Of a DNA stretch of 64,000 bases, positions 24,750-36,854 are shown piece after piece. A model generated the notes under the pieces. The model had not been told where the DNA came from. It searched no databases and saw only the letters and a list, made by a program, of their open reading frames with translations. Numbering within the stretch: position 1 is the stretch's first letter; each line of letters begins with the position of its first letter. Source of the stretch: Taenia hydatigena (lineage: Eukaryota > Platyhelminthes > Cestoda > Cyclophyllidea > Taeniidae). The DNA lies in contig JADWOT020000008.1 in the NCBI GenBank assembly GCA_036345935.2, positions 5,559,114-5,623,113 of the forward strand, given 5' to 3'. Both the position numbers and the translations under genes were made by a program.

Positions 24750-26780
24750 CAGCATTTAGATCTTATTCAAACGCATAGGCTGCTAGAAGGTGAGTTTTGC
24801 GGGAAGAGGTCTTGCACTGCCACGCAACAAGATTTCTTAACTTCTTTAAACGGTATCGACTCGATGTATTTCATCAGCAACTGTTTGGTTTTCAGGGGGG
24901 ACTTGTAGGAAACATTTTCCGTCCACGATTGGAAAAAATAGAAAGTGCAGACCTTTTAATGTAGTGGCCGAATACTTTGTGAGTTTGACGACCAAACACT
25001 GCAACGCCAAACTACTTCCCATCGCGCATCTTTATGACCCATATAACAGAAGAAAAGGGAATGCTGATAGACTCGAAAGTCCATTTCTTTTGGTGAGCTC
25101 GTGTAGGTGGCACTTAATTGGCTACCTTTGACAATTCTCCTAATTGATGCAGGTGTTATCAGTTGTCTCGTCATCACAATTGTTTGTTGCTGAGATTCCT
25201 TAACACTCCAACCTCAAATTTTCATAACATTAAGAATAAAGGAACACAATTTGATGCGTCCATAATCAGAACGCTGCTTCTCTAGTTGATTCTTCGCCAC
25301 ACTCTTGCCTAATCGCCGTATCGGGAGATTGATGAGGAACTTCTGCCTCTTCGAAAACCAATTTAAATGCTTTTAGTACAGAAGAACGGACTCAAATCTC
25401 AATCACTACGTTTTGCTGAGCAGGTGTTTCTTGACGTGAAAATGGTTAACTTGCAAAGGAGGCAGAGGCGAGTAGAAAGTGCCGATTATGAGTAAGTAAT
25501 GTGCGTTCCTCATGATGGCAAGTGTTGATGGGGCTCCTAATTGTGTGCTGTGGAGCACGGAACTTAGGTAGGGCGTTATTCTTTTGGCGAGTCAAAAAAC
25601 CAAAGCGATGGTTACACCGCGGACGACAAATACAAGGACTCTCTGGATCGACTGTTCTTGTATTCGCAGCAGCAGTGTTTAAGCCTGCTACTACCTACGT
25701 CACTGCTCCTGACGTCTTCCTCAAGTTCATTTACCGACAGCACATGAAGAGAAAATGTGTGTAATTAAAATAGCGTTGAACACAGGTTCTTCTTCCAACT
25801 GAAAGCTCGTTGATGCATCCACTTTGTATGATGCAGTGATCGCGATCTGACTAGGAGTCCATTTCCAATAATTGCACATTTGACTAGTGATGCGGTTCTT
25901 TCCTGTAATTCATGATCATTCAAAGTGTTCATTAAAGGCGGTTTACCAAGTATTTGCCATTATATGCGACAGATTTTGAGCATGCTATTATTATGAGGAT
26001 TTTTGGGGTACCTAGGCACTATCACTAGGTTTACAGGCATCGAGGTGCTGTCACCCTACTGCCCAATGATGACGAAGATGTGGGTCAAGAGGACAGTCTC
26101 CATCGCTGACCTTGTGCAAGCAAAGTCGTTTATAAAGGTAGTGGTACTAGCTTAGAAAAGCGGTTAACCCAATGTGATTCTCCTCCTTCTCTCCTTCCAT
26201 CTACGTGTGCATTCACCTCATTTCCTCTTACCTATGAGGCTACCCTTTCCCAAAAAAATCAAATGCTAGTGAAGCTGCTCAGCTCCTCTCATTACACCTA
26301 ACCCCACTCTTGAAAGCTTTAAAGCTTTCAAGCTCCCTTTGATCCACTACAGAATGATTTACCCATGTTCAACCACATGTGTTGATGCAATCCGCGATAT
26401 GCACGGAGCTCCTTCTTGCAGCGATCATTTAATTGAGAGCTTGCCCTAAACACCAAATTGCAGCATTTTCATGATGGCAAAAGTATCAATTTAGCCTTGC
26501 AATCCCAAGTGTGTCATTTTCCTAGTTTGGCACAATTTCGCAATTGAATGCGTAGTACACTCACTGCTTCGTTGAACCTACTGCATAGGTGATAGGGGAC
26601 ACATCAATGGGACAGCCACTGGCCAACATGTGGCTTTCTTCTAGGGATGCACTCAACATAAATGAGTGTTCCGTTGCAGTTCCTACAGGGATTCCTCGAG
26701 AGTTAGATGCCTTGATTATACAGCAACTGCATCCCCACGCCTTTTTCTGTACACGTGACCACATTACTGTTGGTGGTGAC
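24750..26780. other. No firmly supported gene
   Basis: Frames near 25522-25764 and 26589-26837 (plus) have some protein character, the latter opening behind a CTGCATAG acceptor and ending in a Cys-rich tail, but no intact exon structure could be fixed. Confidence 0.3.
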
Positions 26781-26786
26781 TTGACA

Positions 26787-26861
26787 TGTCCGAGCTGTGA
26801 GCATCGTGCTCTACTTACATGCATGTGGAGATGTTGAAGAGGACATGGATATGTCATTTAG
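26787..26861 (+). CDS. Candidate exon, 5' member of a pair with a 39-bp intron
   Basis: A frame encoding SIVLYLHACGDVEEDMDMS ends at a donor (TTTAG/GTGCTG). Its phase (two bases left over) fits exactly the next exon at 26901, which supplies the third base of an Arg codon. The intron would be 39 bp. The upstream limit is uncertain because a TGA lies in frame just before 26787; an acceptor may lie at 26790-26800. Unidentified product. Confidence 0.4.
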
Positions 26862-26900
26862 GTGCTGCAAGTTAAGAAGGTTGAACTTGTGTTACTGCAG

Positions 26901-26982
26901 GTACATCGAAGTTACGATGGAACAGAGAGAAGATGGTGAAGGATATCGTGTCTCTGCAATGGACAGGGCTGAGGGGTCGGAG
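26901..26982 (+). CDS. Candidate exon, 3' member of the pair
   Basis: A strong acceptor (CTTGTGTTACTGCAG) and donor (TCGGAG/GTAGTC) enclose 82 bp with one open frame: YIEVTMEQREDGEGYRVS followed by AMDRAEGSE. It is rich in Glu, Asp and Arg and of ordinary soluble-protein character. Phase matching with the preceding exon across a 39-bp intron is the best gene-structure evidence between 22 and 28 kb. No domain was recognised and no further exons were found. Confidence 0.5.
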
Positions 26983-26999
26983 GTAGTCTTTTTTAAAAG

Positions 27000-28080
27000 A
27001 TATGTCCGTTTATCATGCTTTGAGCTCGAAGAGTGAAATCATATGCCTCTATCCAGCCTTCATTTATCCTCACTTGTTGATAGATTCTGTTTTATGAATA
27101 CGTGATGTTGTTGGAGGTGTTCCTCTGACACACGCAGGCTCTTGTGAACCCTGTCGCAATCGTTAACGAATCCCTAACACGGAATTTGTGCATTTCGTGC
27201 AGTGAGTGAAGGGCGTTGGATGTCAATGCACTTTGAGATGGTTGCATGGCTCACGAAAACTCTGCCAACATTGGCCTGACTTAAGGTCATCTACATGACC
27301 TCACCCTTTGTAGGCCGTCGCTCCAAGACCCTTCGGTATACGTGATGAAATCTATGCTGACCTAGTGAGGGGAGGGGAGCGACATGACTGTTTCGGCATG
27401 ACGACGTGAATCATTGAGCCAAATGGCAACACATGAGTCCCACCACGATTTGCGTGCTATGCCGAAGGCTCATTTGACGTGGTGCACATGCCTCCGGACT
27501 TTTTGCTTTTTTCTTTTGGGCAGTATGCTGGTAGATGTCAAGTAATGTGACATTTGGGCAACGGCAGAGGTGCACACCATTCGTAATTTGTGCCTACTAC
27601 GCCAAACACACTGTGCATCCTCTTACACGTGGAATACCAAAAGCGGTGGGACTGATCGTCCTTACCTTTGTCCAGACATAAGAAAATAGTAACACTTTTG
27701 ACACATGTCGATCAGTTGATAATTCACACCCATGGCTTGAATGCCACTAAGTGAAAAGATGCAACATCTGCTCCTGAGGCAAATCAAGAAAATTCTGCTC
27801 CCACCTCTCCCAAACAGGGTGTCACATAAAACTAGAATTAAGACGACTGATAACGCAATTAACAGGACTCCAACACGGCTCTAGTACAATGAATGCACCA
27901 GTTGTCGCCCCAGTTTAAACATCGTTTTGAGGCTTTCGAAGCTGTGGCCAAATTAGTGTCCTGTAAAATTGATATTTGACCTTCAGTTAGTGTCCATTTT
28001 GAAAAGATGTTCAACTCATCCATGCGTGAGGCTTAACGACTCACCTCCATTCCTTCGTCACCTCCAAATTCGACACACCA
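27000..28080. other. No supported gene
   Basis: No open frame above 60 codons, no duplicated partner and no RNA gene were recognised. Confidence 0.4.
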
Positions 28081-28213
28081 TCGTGAATGAATTTCAAATG
28101 CGGCGAGCCAATAGAAAGTGAGATCTGATTCGATTGGCACAGGCAAATGTGCTTTTAGCAGCCGTGCCAGCCTCTGAGGTCAGTCGATAGACAGGCGAGT
28201 CAGCTTTGAGTAA

Positions 28214-29393
28214 GTCAAAGGCATAGAGTCTTGGAAGTTTACTTTGGTGAATTTTATATCTCGTGGTTCCTACACATTTGTCTATGAGGTGGTCTACACA
28301 AGCAGATGTGGCGAAATCGCAACGACCATGACCTGCGCATTGAAACGGTTCTACCTGCGAAACAGCTCTGCTGTTCGGTGTGCTCTTCGAGAGCACCACA
28401 TTCTGGCAAGACTTGCCAGACAGGAAAGGCAGTCACCACTTTTAGCTACTCTGATTGAAAGCTGTCGAATCCGTCGGGCTCCCGCCTCTGTGCTGCGCAA
28501 AGGAAGTGGATTCGACCTGCGGGATCTCGTCTCAAATGTTGGCTATTTCGGTGAGAATGACTCGCCATTTTACGTTTGTGAGACTATTTGTGGTCTGGAG
28601 CACCTTCACGCCATGCGCATCGTCCACTTAGACGTCAAACCAAACAATGTGCTTATTGCTGATTCAGGCCACATTTCTTATTACGGACTTCGATCACTCA
28701 TACGACATGTCTCAAGAGGCGGGACCTCCCAAGAAGACAAACTTCACCGGGTCACTCTTCTTTATGGCGCCTGAGGTGAGGAATAAGTTGGCGATCACGA
28801 CGAAGGCGGATGTGTGGAGTCTGGTCATTCTCGTTGCCTGCATCATGTATGGTCATGACACTGCGCATGATTGGCTGCAAACACGTGGGTTCATGACAGG
28901 CCGTTCGCCAAATGTGTCCGCTCCTCTAAGCGAATTCTTCGAAGCCTGTCTCACACAAAATCATAAGAAGCGTTTAAACATTGATGGTGTGAAGCGTCTT
29001 GACTTCTTCAAAGGCGTTAACCGGAAGGAAGCAGTGGCTTGCAAGTTGAAACCACCTTACCATCCCTCCGAGTTGGAAGTGTCTGCAGCTAAGAAAAAGT
29101 ACAACGCCGACCCCTTCGACCCTCTGCTGGTCGCTGCTGCTTACGATGCACACAAGCCGCTGATAGGGGGATGTCGACTGATGGCAGTGTCACCGAACTA
29201 CCAGGATCTGGCACAGGCTAAACTGACAGACCAATTCAGACTCAAACTTTTGCTCATCCACATGCGATTTGCAGTCCAAGTGGTGTCAATTGCTCTTTTT
29301 TCTTGTGTCCATATGTGGGTCCCTCATCTGGTCGGAACGCGCGCATTTCTTTGTCTAGAATTTTCTACTTACGAATCCGCAGGGATTGTCTGA
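28214..29393 (+). pseudogene. AGC-like Ser/Thr protein kinase, frameshifted (copy C)
   Basis: Kinase landmarks appear in order: a glycine-rich loop (ISRGSYTFVY), the ATP-binding Lys in CALKRF, the helix-C Glu in REHHIL, the catalytic loop VHLDVKPNN (HRD reads HLD, catalytic Asp and Asn kept), a magnesium loop DFD instead of DFG (28686-28694), MAPEV (APE) and ADVWSL. Past the domain, DFFKGVNR and LKPPYHPSE match the typical AGC-kinase tail (FFxxxxW, PPxxP). A single-base frame change at about 28667-28685, between SGH and FLITDFD, splits the domain into two frames; no intron fits there. An in-frame TAA at 28211 and the absence of an ATG suggest a missing first exon. Taken as it stands it cannot make an intact kinase. 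A sequencing error at the shift would restore the frame but not the altered DFD. Confidence 0.75.
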
Positions 29394-29420
29394 AGGAATT
29401 CAAAGCGTCAATTTGTGTAG

Positions 29421-29735
29421 GTTCAATCATCCTGGCTTGGAATACCAGAGTTTTCTGACAATGAGGCATCTGTAACACAGCTAAATGTTCGTGACTTGGA
29501 AGGAAGCGTTCCATCGACCGACTTGTGGGGCAGCAGCCTCAGTGAAAGCTTTGGAGAAGGTGGCGATATGTTGTCGAGGTACAAGCAGCAATTAAGGGTG
29601 CTAGCGGAGTGGTTCGAAAATAAGCTTGCTGCTGAAACGGACCAAATGCAGGATGATGAAGAGATGGATATGAGGAAATGTGTAGAGCTGACAAAGCGAG
29701 CCATTCGCTTCCCCTATGAAGAGTCTGCAGACTGA
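29421..29735 (+). CDS. Candidate terminal exon shared between the kinase and homeobox loci
   Basis: The acceptor ATTTGTGTAG opens 104 codons ending in TGA: a Ser/Asp-rich start (GIPEFSDNEASVTQ), SVPSTDLWGSSLSES, a charged probable helix (YKQQLRVLAEWFENKLAAE) and an acidic end. From 29467 on it matches the 3' part of copy B (20985 down to 20700, minus strand). Copy B keeps the same residues (ALMES, LRAKTDQKQD) but with an insertion of about 80 bp and frameshifts. Whether it belongs to the kinase or to the homeobox gene is unclear, since it follows the kinase here and helix 3 of the homeodomain in copy B. No known domain was identified; a coiled coil is likely. Confidence 0.5.
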   Translation, partial: VQSSWLGIPEFSDNEASVTQLNVRDLEGSVPSTDLWGSSLSESFGEGGDMLSRYKQQLRVLAEWFENKLAAETDQMQDDEEMDMRKCVELTKRAIRFPYEESAD

Positions 29736-29899
29736 CTTCAACTGTCTTTCATGAAGCAGCTGTGATGTTAGTGTTAACTGCTCTAACTATTTTGTGGTCT
29801 CCACGGCATGTTTCGATGGCGGCTATTTTGTAGACCTTGGTTTTTTAAAAATGAATAATTCAATTGATGTCATTCAAAAGATGTTTATATGGAACCATT

Positions 29900-31830
29900 C
29901 GTGAAGTTGGAAGTTGCTAAAATAAGTTGTTTGGAAGGCACTCCAAGTCGAACGTTCATGTTCTATGCAGAAACAATTCACCTTAAACTCATTTCCGAGC
30001 TGTAAAACACAATGAAAATGGCCTGTAGTTGAGTCATAGGCGCTTACAGCAGATGTTGCCATCCTGTTAATGCGAAAGGTCAGTTAGTTGTGTTCGGTGC
30101 AAACACGGCCAAACAATTTGTTTGTAACTAATTTTCTATTTGCTTCACAGCTGAGATTAAACCTTCAAAGGTTTCAGGTCAGGTGTAGGACACAGTTCAA
30201 CATCACACTCAGATCCTGTTTTGGGTGACCGAATTGTAGCCAATCAAAGGTCTAATGGTTGACACGTTTATGGTTATGCTATTGGATTCGAAATCGTTAT
30301 CCATGGAAGACAAACGCTGACATGGAAGCAAGAAGGGATGTGGATGTTGTGCCATCTCGTCAGAGACATGAAAGTCCACTCAACTCAGCATCGTCATTTG
30401 TCCTCCTCTACATCTTCCTCTCTCAGCAGAGCAATGTGCTGCCTGGCTTCCACCGCTTTAGAAGTGAGAGTCCACACAAGTCGATGTATCACATACGGAA
30501 GCGATGACGGTGCTAAACCTATCGAAGCAGTCGGTCATAATGTGTAGTAGAGTTTGGTCCACGTTCTATGTCACTTTCAAGGTCTACGGGTCAGTTCACT
30601 TCCAGAAATCCCCTTTCTCAATACCTCGCAATCAACCTCTTAAAAGCCCCAAATTACCTTTTTCACAAGTGGGAAAGGATCTCATTGCCAACACGCAACT
30701 CAATGCTGCTTCGACTGACCTCTCTCTTACCCAAAACGCTCATGAATTGGTACCAACTGACCTGGGTCATGGCATATGAAGCTGCAAGGGAGAGGGATAG
30801 CAAAAGATCGAGAAAAAACAAACGATTTTCTGTTGAGAGAACAAATACCCCATTCTTTCATCATTACGTGCCTATCTTCTCGGAAGGGTGGAACGAACTT
30901 AGGCATGACATGTAGAACATGCTTGACATGGCCTCAATCACCACTCATTTACTCAGCTGATTCATCATTCGACTGCAGATGGCAGAGCATGGAGTGTCAA
31001 CACTAATCGCTTACGAGGTAAACGTTTTTAAAGCATGGGATCAGAGGTCGCATTAAGTTGTAACTGGAGTACAGAAGTAGCCTCAATTAGTAACCATCAT
31101 CCAGGATTGCATAACCGCTTCCCCAGAGCCGATGGAAACCATATTGAATAGACAGCCAACAGCCCACTCCAAACGGATTGCACTTTCTTTGGGTAAAGCA
31201 TATGCTACCTCAGGACAGCGGCCTTGGGAAAATTGAAGGGCAGTCCCAGTGGCCGACGCACGCCTATTCCCTACCCATAACTATTATCAAGCTGGACGAA
31301 ACTCAAACCCTGGTAAAGTGATTAAGGAGGAACAGAGACGTGTTATTTCTATAACTTTTTTTGATGCGCGTAGGTGCTAATAACCACCGCGATTAATTTG
31401 TTAGTCTTTGCTTTCGTCACCAACCGCTACATGATAACTGACTGCATGCGTCGGATGCGCGACGAGGTCTCTTAACCATGCTGGTAAGCTCTAATCCCAT
31501 CTATACGACGGTAGTACATTTCTAATATTTTTCCTTAGACCATTGTTGTCGTTAGTATCGCATAAAAGTTCAGTGGAAATGATGCCTACAAAGTGCATCG
31601 TAAGCCACTAATTGCGTTATTAAAAAATAAAGGAGAAGGAATGGAAAATAAATGCGATCGATGTCACACTGATTTGATTGTGCAGGACCCAAAAAAACGC
31701 TTCCATCACTTTCACTGCAACACTGGTGCTTGGAGTATCATCTGAGCGACAAGTGAGGCGTCTATCGCTCAAAACAATGTGCAGGTAAGTAGCATAGGCA
31801 CTGATCGTTCATGCGGATAGGAAACCGGCA
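29900..31830. other. No supported gene
   Basis: Plus frames at 30504-30915 overlap in different registers and show no recognisable motif. There is no duplicated partner. The stretch between the tail exon and the 31840 block otherwise appears empty. Confidence 0.35.
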
Positions 31831-31839
31831 CATCTGGTA

Positions 31840-34010
31840 AGATTTTATTTCCTTTATATTGATGGAGGCTTTTTCCAACCCGAGTATGCTATTTTCGTTT
31901 CGCAGGTCCAAGTGTCGATGGTGTGTAAATCGAACGCAGACAAAAGCCTCTCTGTCCAAAGCGGATTGTAAGTGCAATTCGTGGATGCAGAAACATTGCT
32001 GCTATCGTAAAGTTCACGAGGACCATGCGTCAAGAGGTAAAGGGAGCACTGAAGCGATTAATTGTGTCTTTTGGCTAGGCTTTAATGTTGAACAACACAA
32101 ACTCTCCAAATCCTGAATCCCGCTGTTCCTGATGCCTACATCTTTCTCTCTAAGCTGTGATAATGTCTCCAAAGCGTTGTATTTTCCTGTAGATTTCCCA
32201 TTATTAGCAATTTAAAGAAAAATTACTTCTTTATTTGTGGTTCTTTGCCAAAAAGAAACGTAGAGATTAAAGGGTTCTGCGTAGATGATGATGATGAAGT
32301 CTCTTGTTGATCGACGTAGACGAGGTGTGTGGGATAAAGTGATCCACCGCTACGTTTCGGATGAGGCATTGCCACAGTTTGAATGGGAATTGACTTGTGG
32401 AGCAAACCAAAGCTGCCTTGTGGCTCCACTAACTAAATTATTGGTGTGTGGGGATCAAGTGCAAGTTGCGGTGCCGCTGCTCTGTGGAATCGCCTTCTGA
32501 CCGTGTTTAGAGCCACCCAGCACCATTATGTGTCCTTATAGCTCAGTGCTGTCAAAAGAGTCTCTAGATTCTGGTGAGAGTGCAGCAGCTACATTTTACT
32601 TCAACCGAATTATTCGATGAAATTGATCGTATAGCGCACCAATTTTATATTAAGAGATGTAGGAGTGCATTATGGCTTCAGTTAGATTTTGGTATGTCTA
32701 CGTTGATTTTAATGATGCATTGTAAATACTGGTACAGACTGAGATAGCATGTTGTTAAAAAACTAAGGTAGACTAAGCAAATCCTTACTTGTACCTGATT
32801 TTGTACGCCAAACTACTTTAATGTGGAAGATTGCTAAATTTTATTGTTGATGCTGCAAGTGACATCATTTGAGAAACTAAAAATGAGTGTATTATTTTGT
32901 GCTGCATTACTTCGTAGTATCTTTCGACTCGCGTCACCCATTGCATGGATGGATCAGGGCACGAGACATAAGGGATGGGTGGATGAGGAGCAATTAGACG
33001 GATATGGCGTCTCCTTAGCAAATTGAACTCCCTGCAACTTTATCACACGTGCTCCAGATGGTCTATCAGGACCGATGTAAAGGATATTGACCAGTTTTAT
33101 GGGCTGTTGACTATTTCCTAGTATTAACATGCAAATTCACTTAAAACAAATGATTTGCCAAACCTAAGAAACCGCCAAGCTTTGTTTCTTAAACAGTGTT
33201 GGTCATGTGCTCACTCGTTATTCACAATATTTTGGTGCTGCCATTCCTTCTGACGAGTGCATGCTTTAGAGTAGTGACGGCTCTTTGCAGGAAACTGTTT
33301 TTTTAAACTCAATGTCAACCCTATGTCTCGAAGGCAGTTCAAGATAGTGTTAGGTTGACATTTTGCTCTTAGATGTCCATATCCAAGACGAAGAGATTAT
33401 CGAGGTAGGTCATACTTTTCTCTGGGAAGAAACCTACTTATGTTAGCTACATGTAACGCTGTTGCGTGGTCGCTACGCCACAGACTAAATGGCACTTTTC
33501 GGAATTCATATTGCGCATTTTGCAATGCAAAGGCTCCATCACATCTGTACGCCTCACCGCTACCATATTCCACCATCCAAAGGTGGATGCAAGAGTGAGG
33601 AACTATTGAAGCCGAATTGACAGGTCTAGCGATTCGATTATGTAAAGTAGAGAAGATGCGTCCTTCTTAGTTACGACGTTCAGACTCCTGTAGTCCATGT
33701 TAGATTGCATGCTATGGTTGATCTTCTTCATTAGCACGATCGCAGAAGCTTTTGGTAACTTGGTCGTGGTGTGTGTCTGGGTGGTTAATAGATGGGTCTA
33801 GCTCTACCAGTGTCTACCGCACGCTTCACAAAGCATGCTCTTGCCCAGTCTAGCGCTTTGTCGTGGCAACATGCTCTCCCACCGGCTTGGCAACTCTCAA
33901 TGCTTTTTCTTCTCTCGCTATTAGTAATGACAGTCTGCAAATCTGCCCCCACAGGGGGCACTACAAGTGCCATCCTCGATTCCATCTGGTGGGCGTGAAG
34001 GACGTCAGTT
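31840..34010 (+). repeat. Duplicated block, direct copy at 41500-44440
   Basis: 31840-32470 matches 41500-42060 and 32900-34010 matches 43320-44440, in the same order and orientation. Sequence between the matching parts differs: about 430 bp here, versus a Ty3/Gypsy relic of about 1.2 kb in the other copy. A shared 20-mer, GTTAATAGATGGGTCTAGCT versus GCTAATAGATGGGTCTAGCT, lies at 33784 and 44200. It runs straight into the 34-36 kb block. Confidence 0.8.
31906..32500 (+). pseudogene. Decayed exons of an unidentified duplicated gene
   Basis: The acceptor ATTTTCGTTTCGCAG opens a frame with V-Q-V-S-M-V-C-K-S-N-A-D, kept in the copy at 41566 as V-Q-V-L-M-M-C-E-S-N-A-D. Farther on both copies share a frame around F(T/I)(R/K)(T/S)MRQE, then LVDRRRRG(V/M)WD near 32300 and 41950. 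The frames are linked by shared offsets that look like old frameshifts, and stops differ between copies. This is coding ancestry without an intact product. No domain was recognised. Confidence 0.4.
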
Positions 34011-35022
34011 TTGAAAGCGATTCTTTGATGGCACCCGTATGTCGTTGTGCTTTTCTCCGCTCCGTTGTGTCCAGCTTGGATCTCGATTACTTTTCCCCAA
34101 ATTATTGTCTACTTCACTTGTTTTAGCATATTTACGAGAGAAACAGTGACAAATAGGACCTAGTCAACAAGTATTAACCATTTATTTTGATAAGGCTCTT
34201 CAGGCATCAACTCTTTAGGAATACCATCTTTCTCCTCCTACTTCATCTAGCTTTCGTCATAATTTGTGTTGCACAATTTTTTTCGCTTTTACAAATCCAC
34301 GTTGCATTTCACTTTGCTTCTCTTTGCAATGGGTGAATTTGGTAGTCCTTTATTCGTTAGGTGGTTTCACACTGGCTTGGCTTGACGTGATGAATGTTAA
34401 AATTTTATTCGGCTGGAACTTACCTCACCTTGATGCTGATTTGTGCTTACTAAATTCTACCAGTTGGTGAGGCATTCATCAAAGTGTTAGTAAGGAGGAG
34501 GGTTTGCATGTGAAGTTGGTACGAGCACAACATTGTGCTTGTCCCTATGCGGCTGCACCCTAAACGGAGTAACAAACATTATTCTTCTGTGCCTCTATTC
34601 TCCCACCTGCCTCCACATCTTTTAAGTACTTGGCATGCATACTTCTTCATCAAGACGGCAGACTTCGTGGCGCTCTCATTCACACGAAATGAGCAATATC
34701 AGGACTATTTGGCAGCTTTTTCATCAAGCATATTTGAGTGGTTAGTGAAGCTGGCGCACACCGCCCCTACTTTGTATCTATCTAATGCAAGATAATGTTG
34801 TACCTGTGTTGTTTCTCTTCCGTTAGACAACCTCACTCGCGGGTACACTTTCCACCTTCAGTCACGTAAGGTGTTTGAGACAGCATGGAGGGAACTACTT
34901 CTACTTAGTTCGGATTCATTATCTAATTAATCGCCTATATTACAAGGCGGTTTATCACGGGAATGTTCGTTACTCCCTTATTCTAGTGGTTGTGTTTTTG
35001 ACGCTGCGTTGAAGCTGATGTT
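34000..35022 (+). repeat. Block matching 7350-7930, with a 430-bp extra segment
   Basis: It is colinear with 7350-7930 except that 34475-34910 is absent from that copy. The flanks of the extra segment both show ATTCAT(C/T)A, a possible target-site duplication. Inside the segment the frame 34535-34795 has no recognised domain. Confidence 0.7.
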
Positions 35023-36841
35023 GCAGAGGTCTGTAAGAAATCCAACAAAATGTGTAAATAATGATAAAGTTGATCCACATGATTCTATCCTGCATATTGT
35101 AAAAGTTAGTGGAATATGGGTAACGTTTGATGTGGCACGTGGAAAAATCCATCAGCGTCTCGTGACTATTCAGCGGTAAATGGACCATCTCTTCCGCCCA
35201 CATTGCACTTTATGTTTTAGCCAACACGGCCATCAGAACTTATGAATTCTGCACCCGAGGCACCCGAAAGTTTTTTGGGTTGGCACAGGTGTTATCATTC
35301 ATTTGTTACCCACCAGTGTCAGATGGATGGATGCCCCTCTTCCTTACGCAACATTCGCTTGCCAACAACGCCACCGTAATGAATGCCAATTCAATTGCTG
35401 ATTTCGCCATAAAACTGCTACTTAGCATAAATTTAGTGGCCAGGAAATCTCAACTTCGATTCCGGTAGCAAGACTGCCAGCAACACCGATGCGGTGCTAG
35501 AAGCTGTATCTGAAATACACGCTGCTCGTCAAGCCAAAACCAACCACCTTGTGCTAGTGGTGGTACTGATAGTCTAGGTAGGCATACATGCATTTTAGCT
35601 CCGATTGTTAATGGGCATAATCGGTCATAACAAAGGGAGGGGAGGATTGAAGTGTGAGAGATTTAGGGGAGCAAGATATTCTCGTACCTCTAAAAAAAAT
35701 TCAAAGGCAAGAAAATACAGTGTAGCGACTACTCATTCCTCTTTTTCGGTTCAGTTGAATGCAAGGAGCATGCATGGTGCGACATAATGAGGGGCACAAT
35801 ACCTGAAAGCCCAAAGTTGCGTTGTAGAGGACTCTTCTTCAACCATTTTAAGGACATCATTAGACCTACTTCTTATGTGTACATCTCGATCTCTAATATC
35901 TACGAGAAAGAATGAGACAGCCTCTAATCACATAGTATATAGGTGGGTAGAGTTGATTAGAGTGAGAAAGTCTCATTTCACATGACATGGAATTGTGTCG
36001 AGCCGGATGATCGGACTGAATTTTTTGTGAGATCGACTTGAATGGTGATGTACAAGGCATTTACGAGGATTAGGAAGGCGCGATGGATCTAATGGCCCAA
36101 TCTACTCTCTTCTTTCCTATTTTAGTCGCATCTGCCATAATCTTGCCCAAGTAGCCGATCTTGTCAGATGTGATCCAGTCAAATCTGGTCAGATCTAGTC
36201 AAACCTAGTCGTGCAGAGGTGCCGCAGTGCCTCCAAAGTGGAAAATAAACATTGGGCGAGTCATCATTGAGCGTAGTGCAGGGTAAGAATTGATTAAGGA
36301 AGTGGGCGACTCGTCCCTAAAGAAGGAAGGGGTGCTTCTGATGCGCATTCCTAAACCCATGCTTAAAAGAAACGTTGTCTTGCACTACAGAGACAACATT
36401 GGTGCGTGCATTCCTTCGGTAGAAGTAAAGTGACATGGATGCTCGGCTAAATACGACAGAGAATTGATTGATGAAGGACAGAGGAACAAACAACTGTAAA
36501 AAATGGAATGAGGAAGAGATAGAAAGGAGATATGAGGATCGGAAATGAACATCGTAAATAGTGTCTGCACAGTGCTGTAGTGCAGCGTGCCCTACTTTTC
36601 TTCTTTCTCGTCCATTCTTTGGCCGGTTTGTTTAATTACTCATATAGCCATATGATCAAGTAAAGTATGAGGGAATCGACTTAGTGGAAGAAATTGGAAT
36701 ATTGTCACGAATGCCACACTTGACAAAGGCCAATCATAGTTTTCCTCTTCCATGTAATACACACTGGATACCAGATGCGATGGCGCTAAAATAGCGCATG
36801 CAAATGAAGCAAGGGGAGAAAGGGAGAATGTCCCAAAGACA

Positions 36842-36854
36842 CGAGAGAGAGAGA
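36842..36854 (+). repeat. Short GA microsatellite
   Basis: This is a GA run of six to seven units. The right arm of the inverted repeat keeps only a short CTCTCT remnant at 62108. Similar short runs are CT at 47564-47580 and GT-rich at 60244-60279. Confidence 0.6.
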
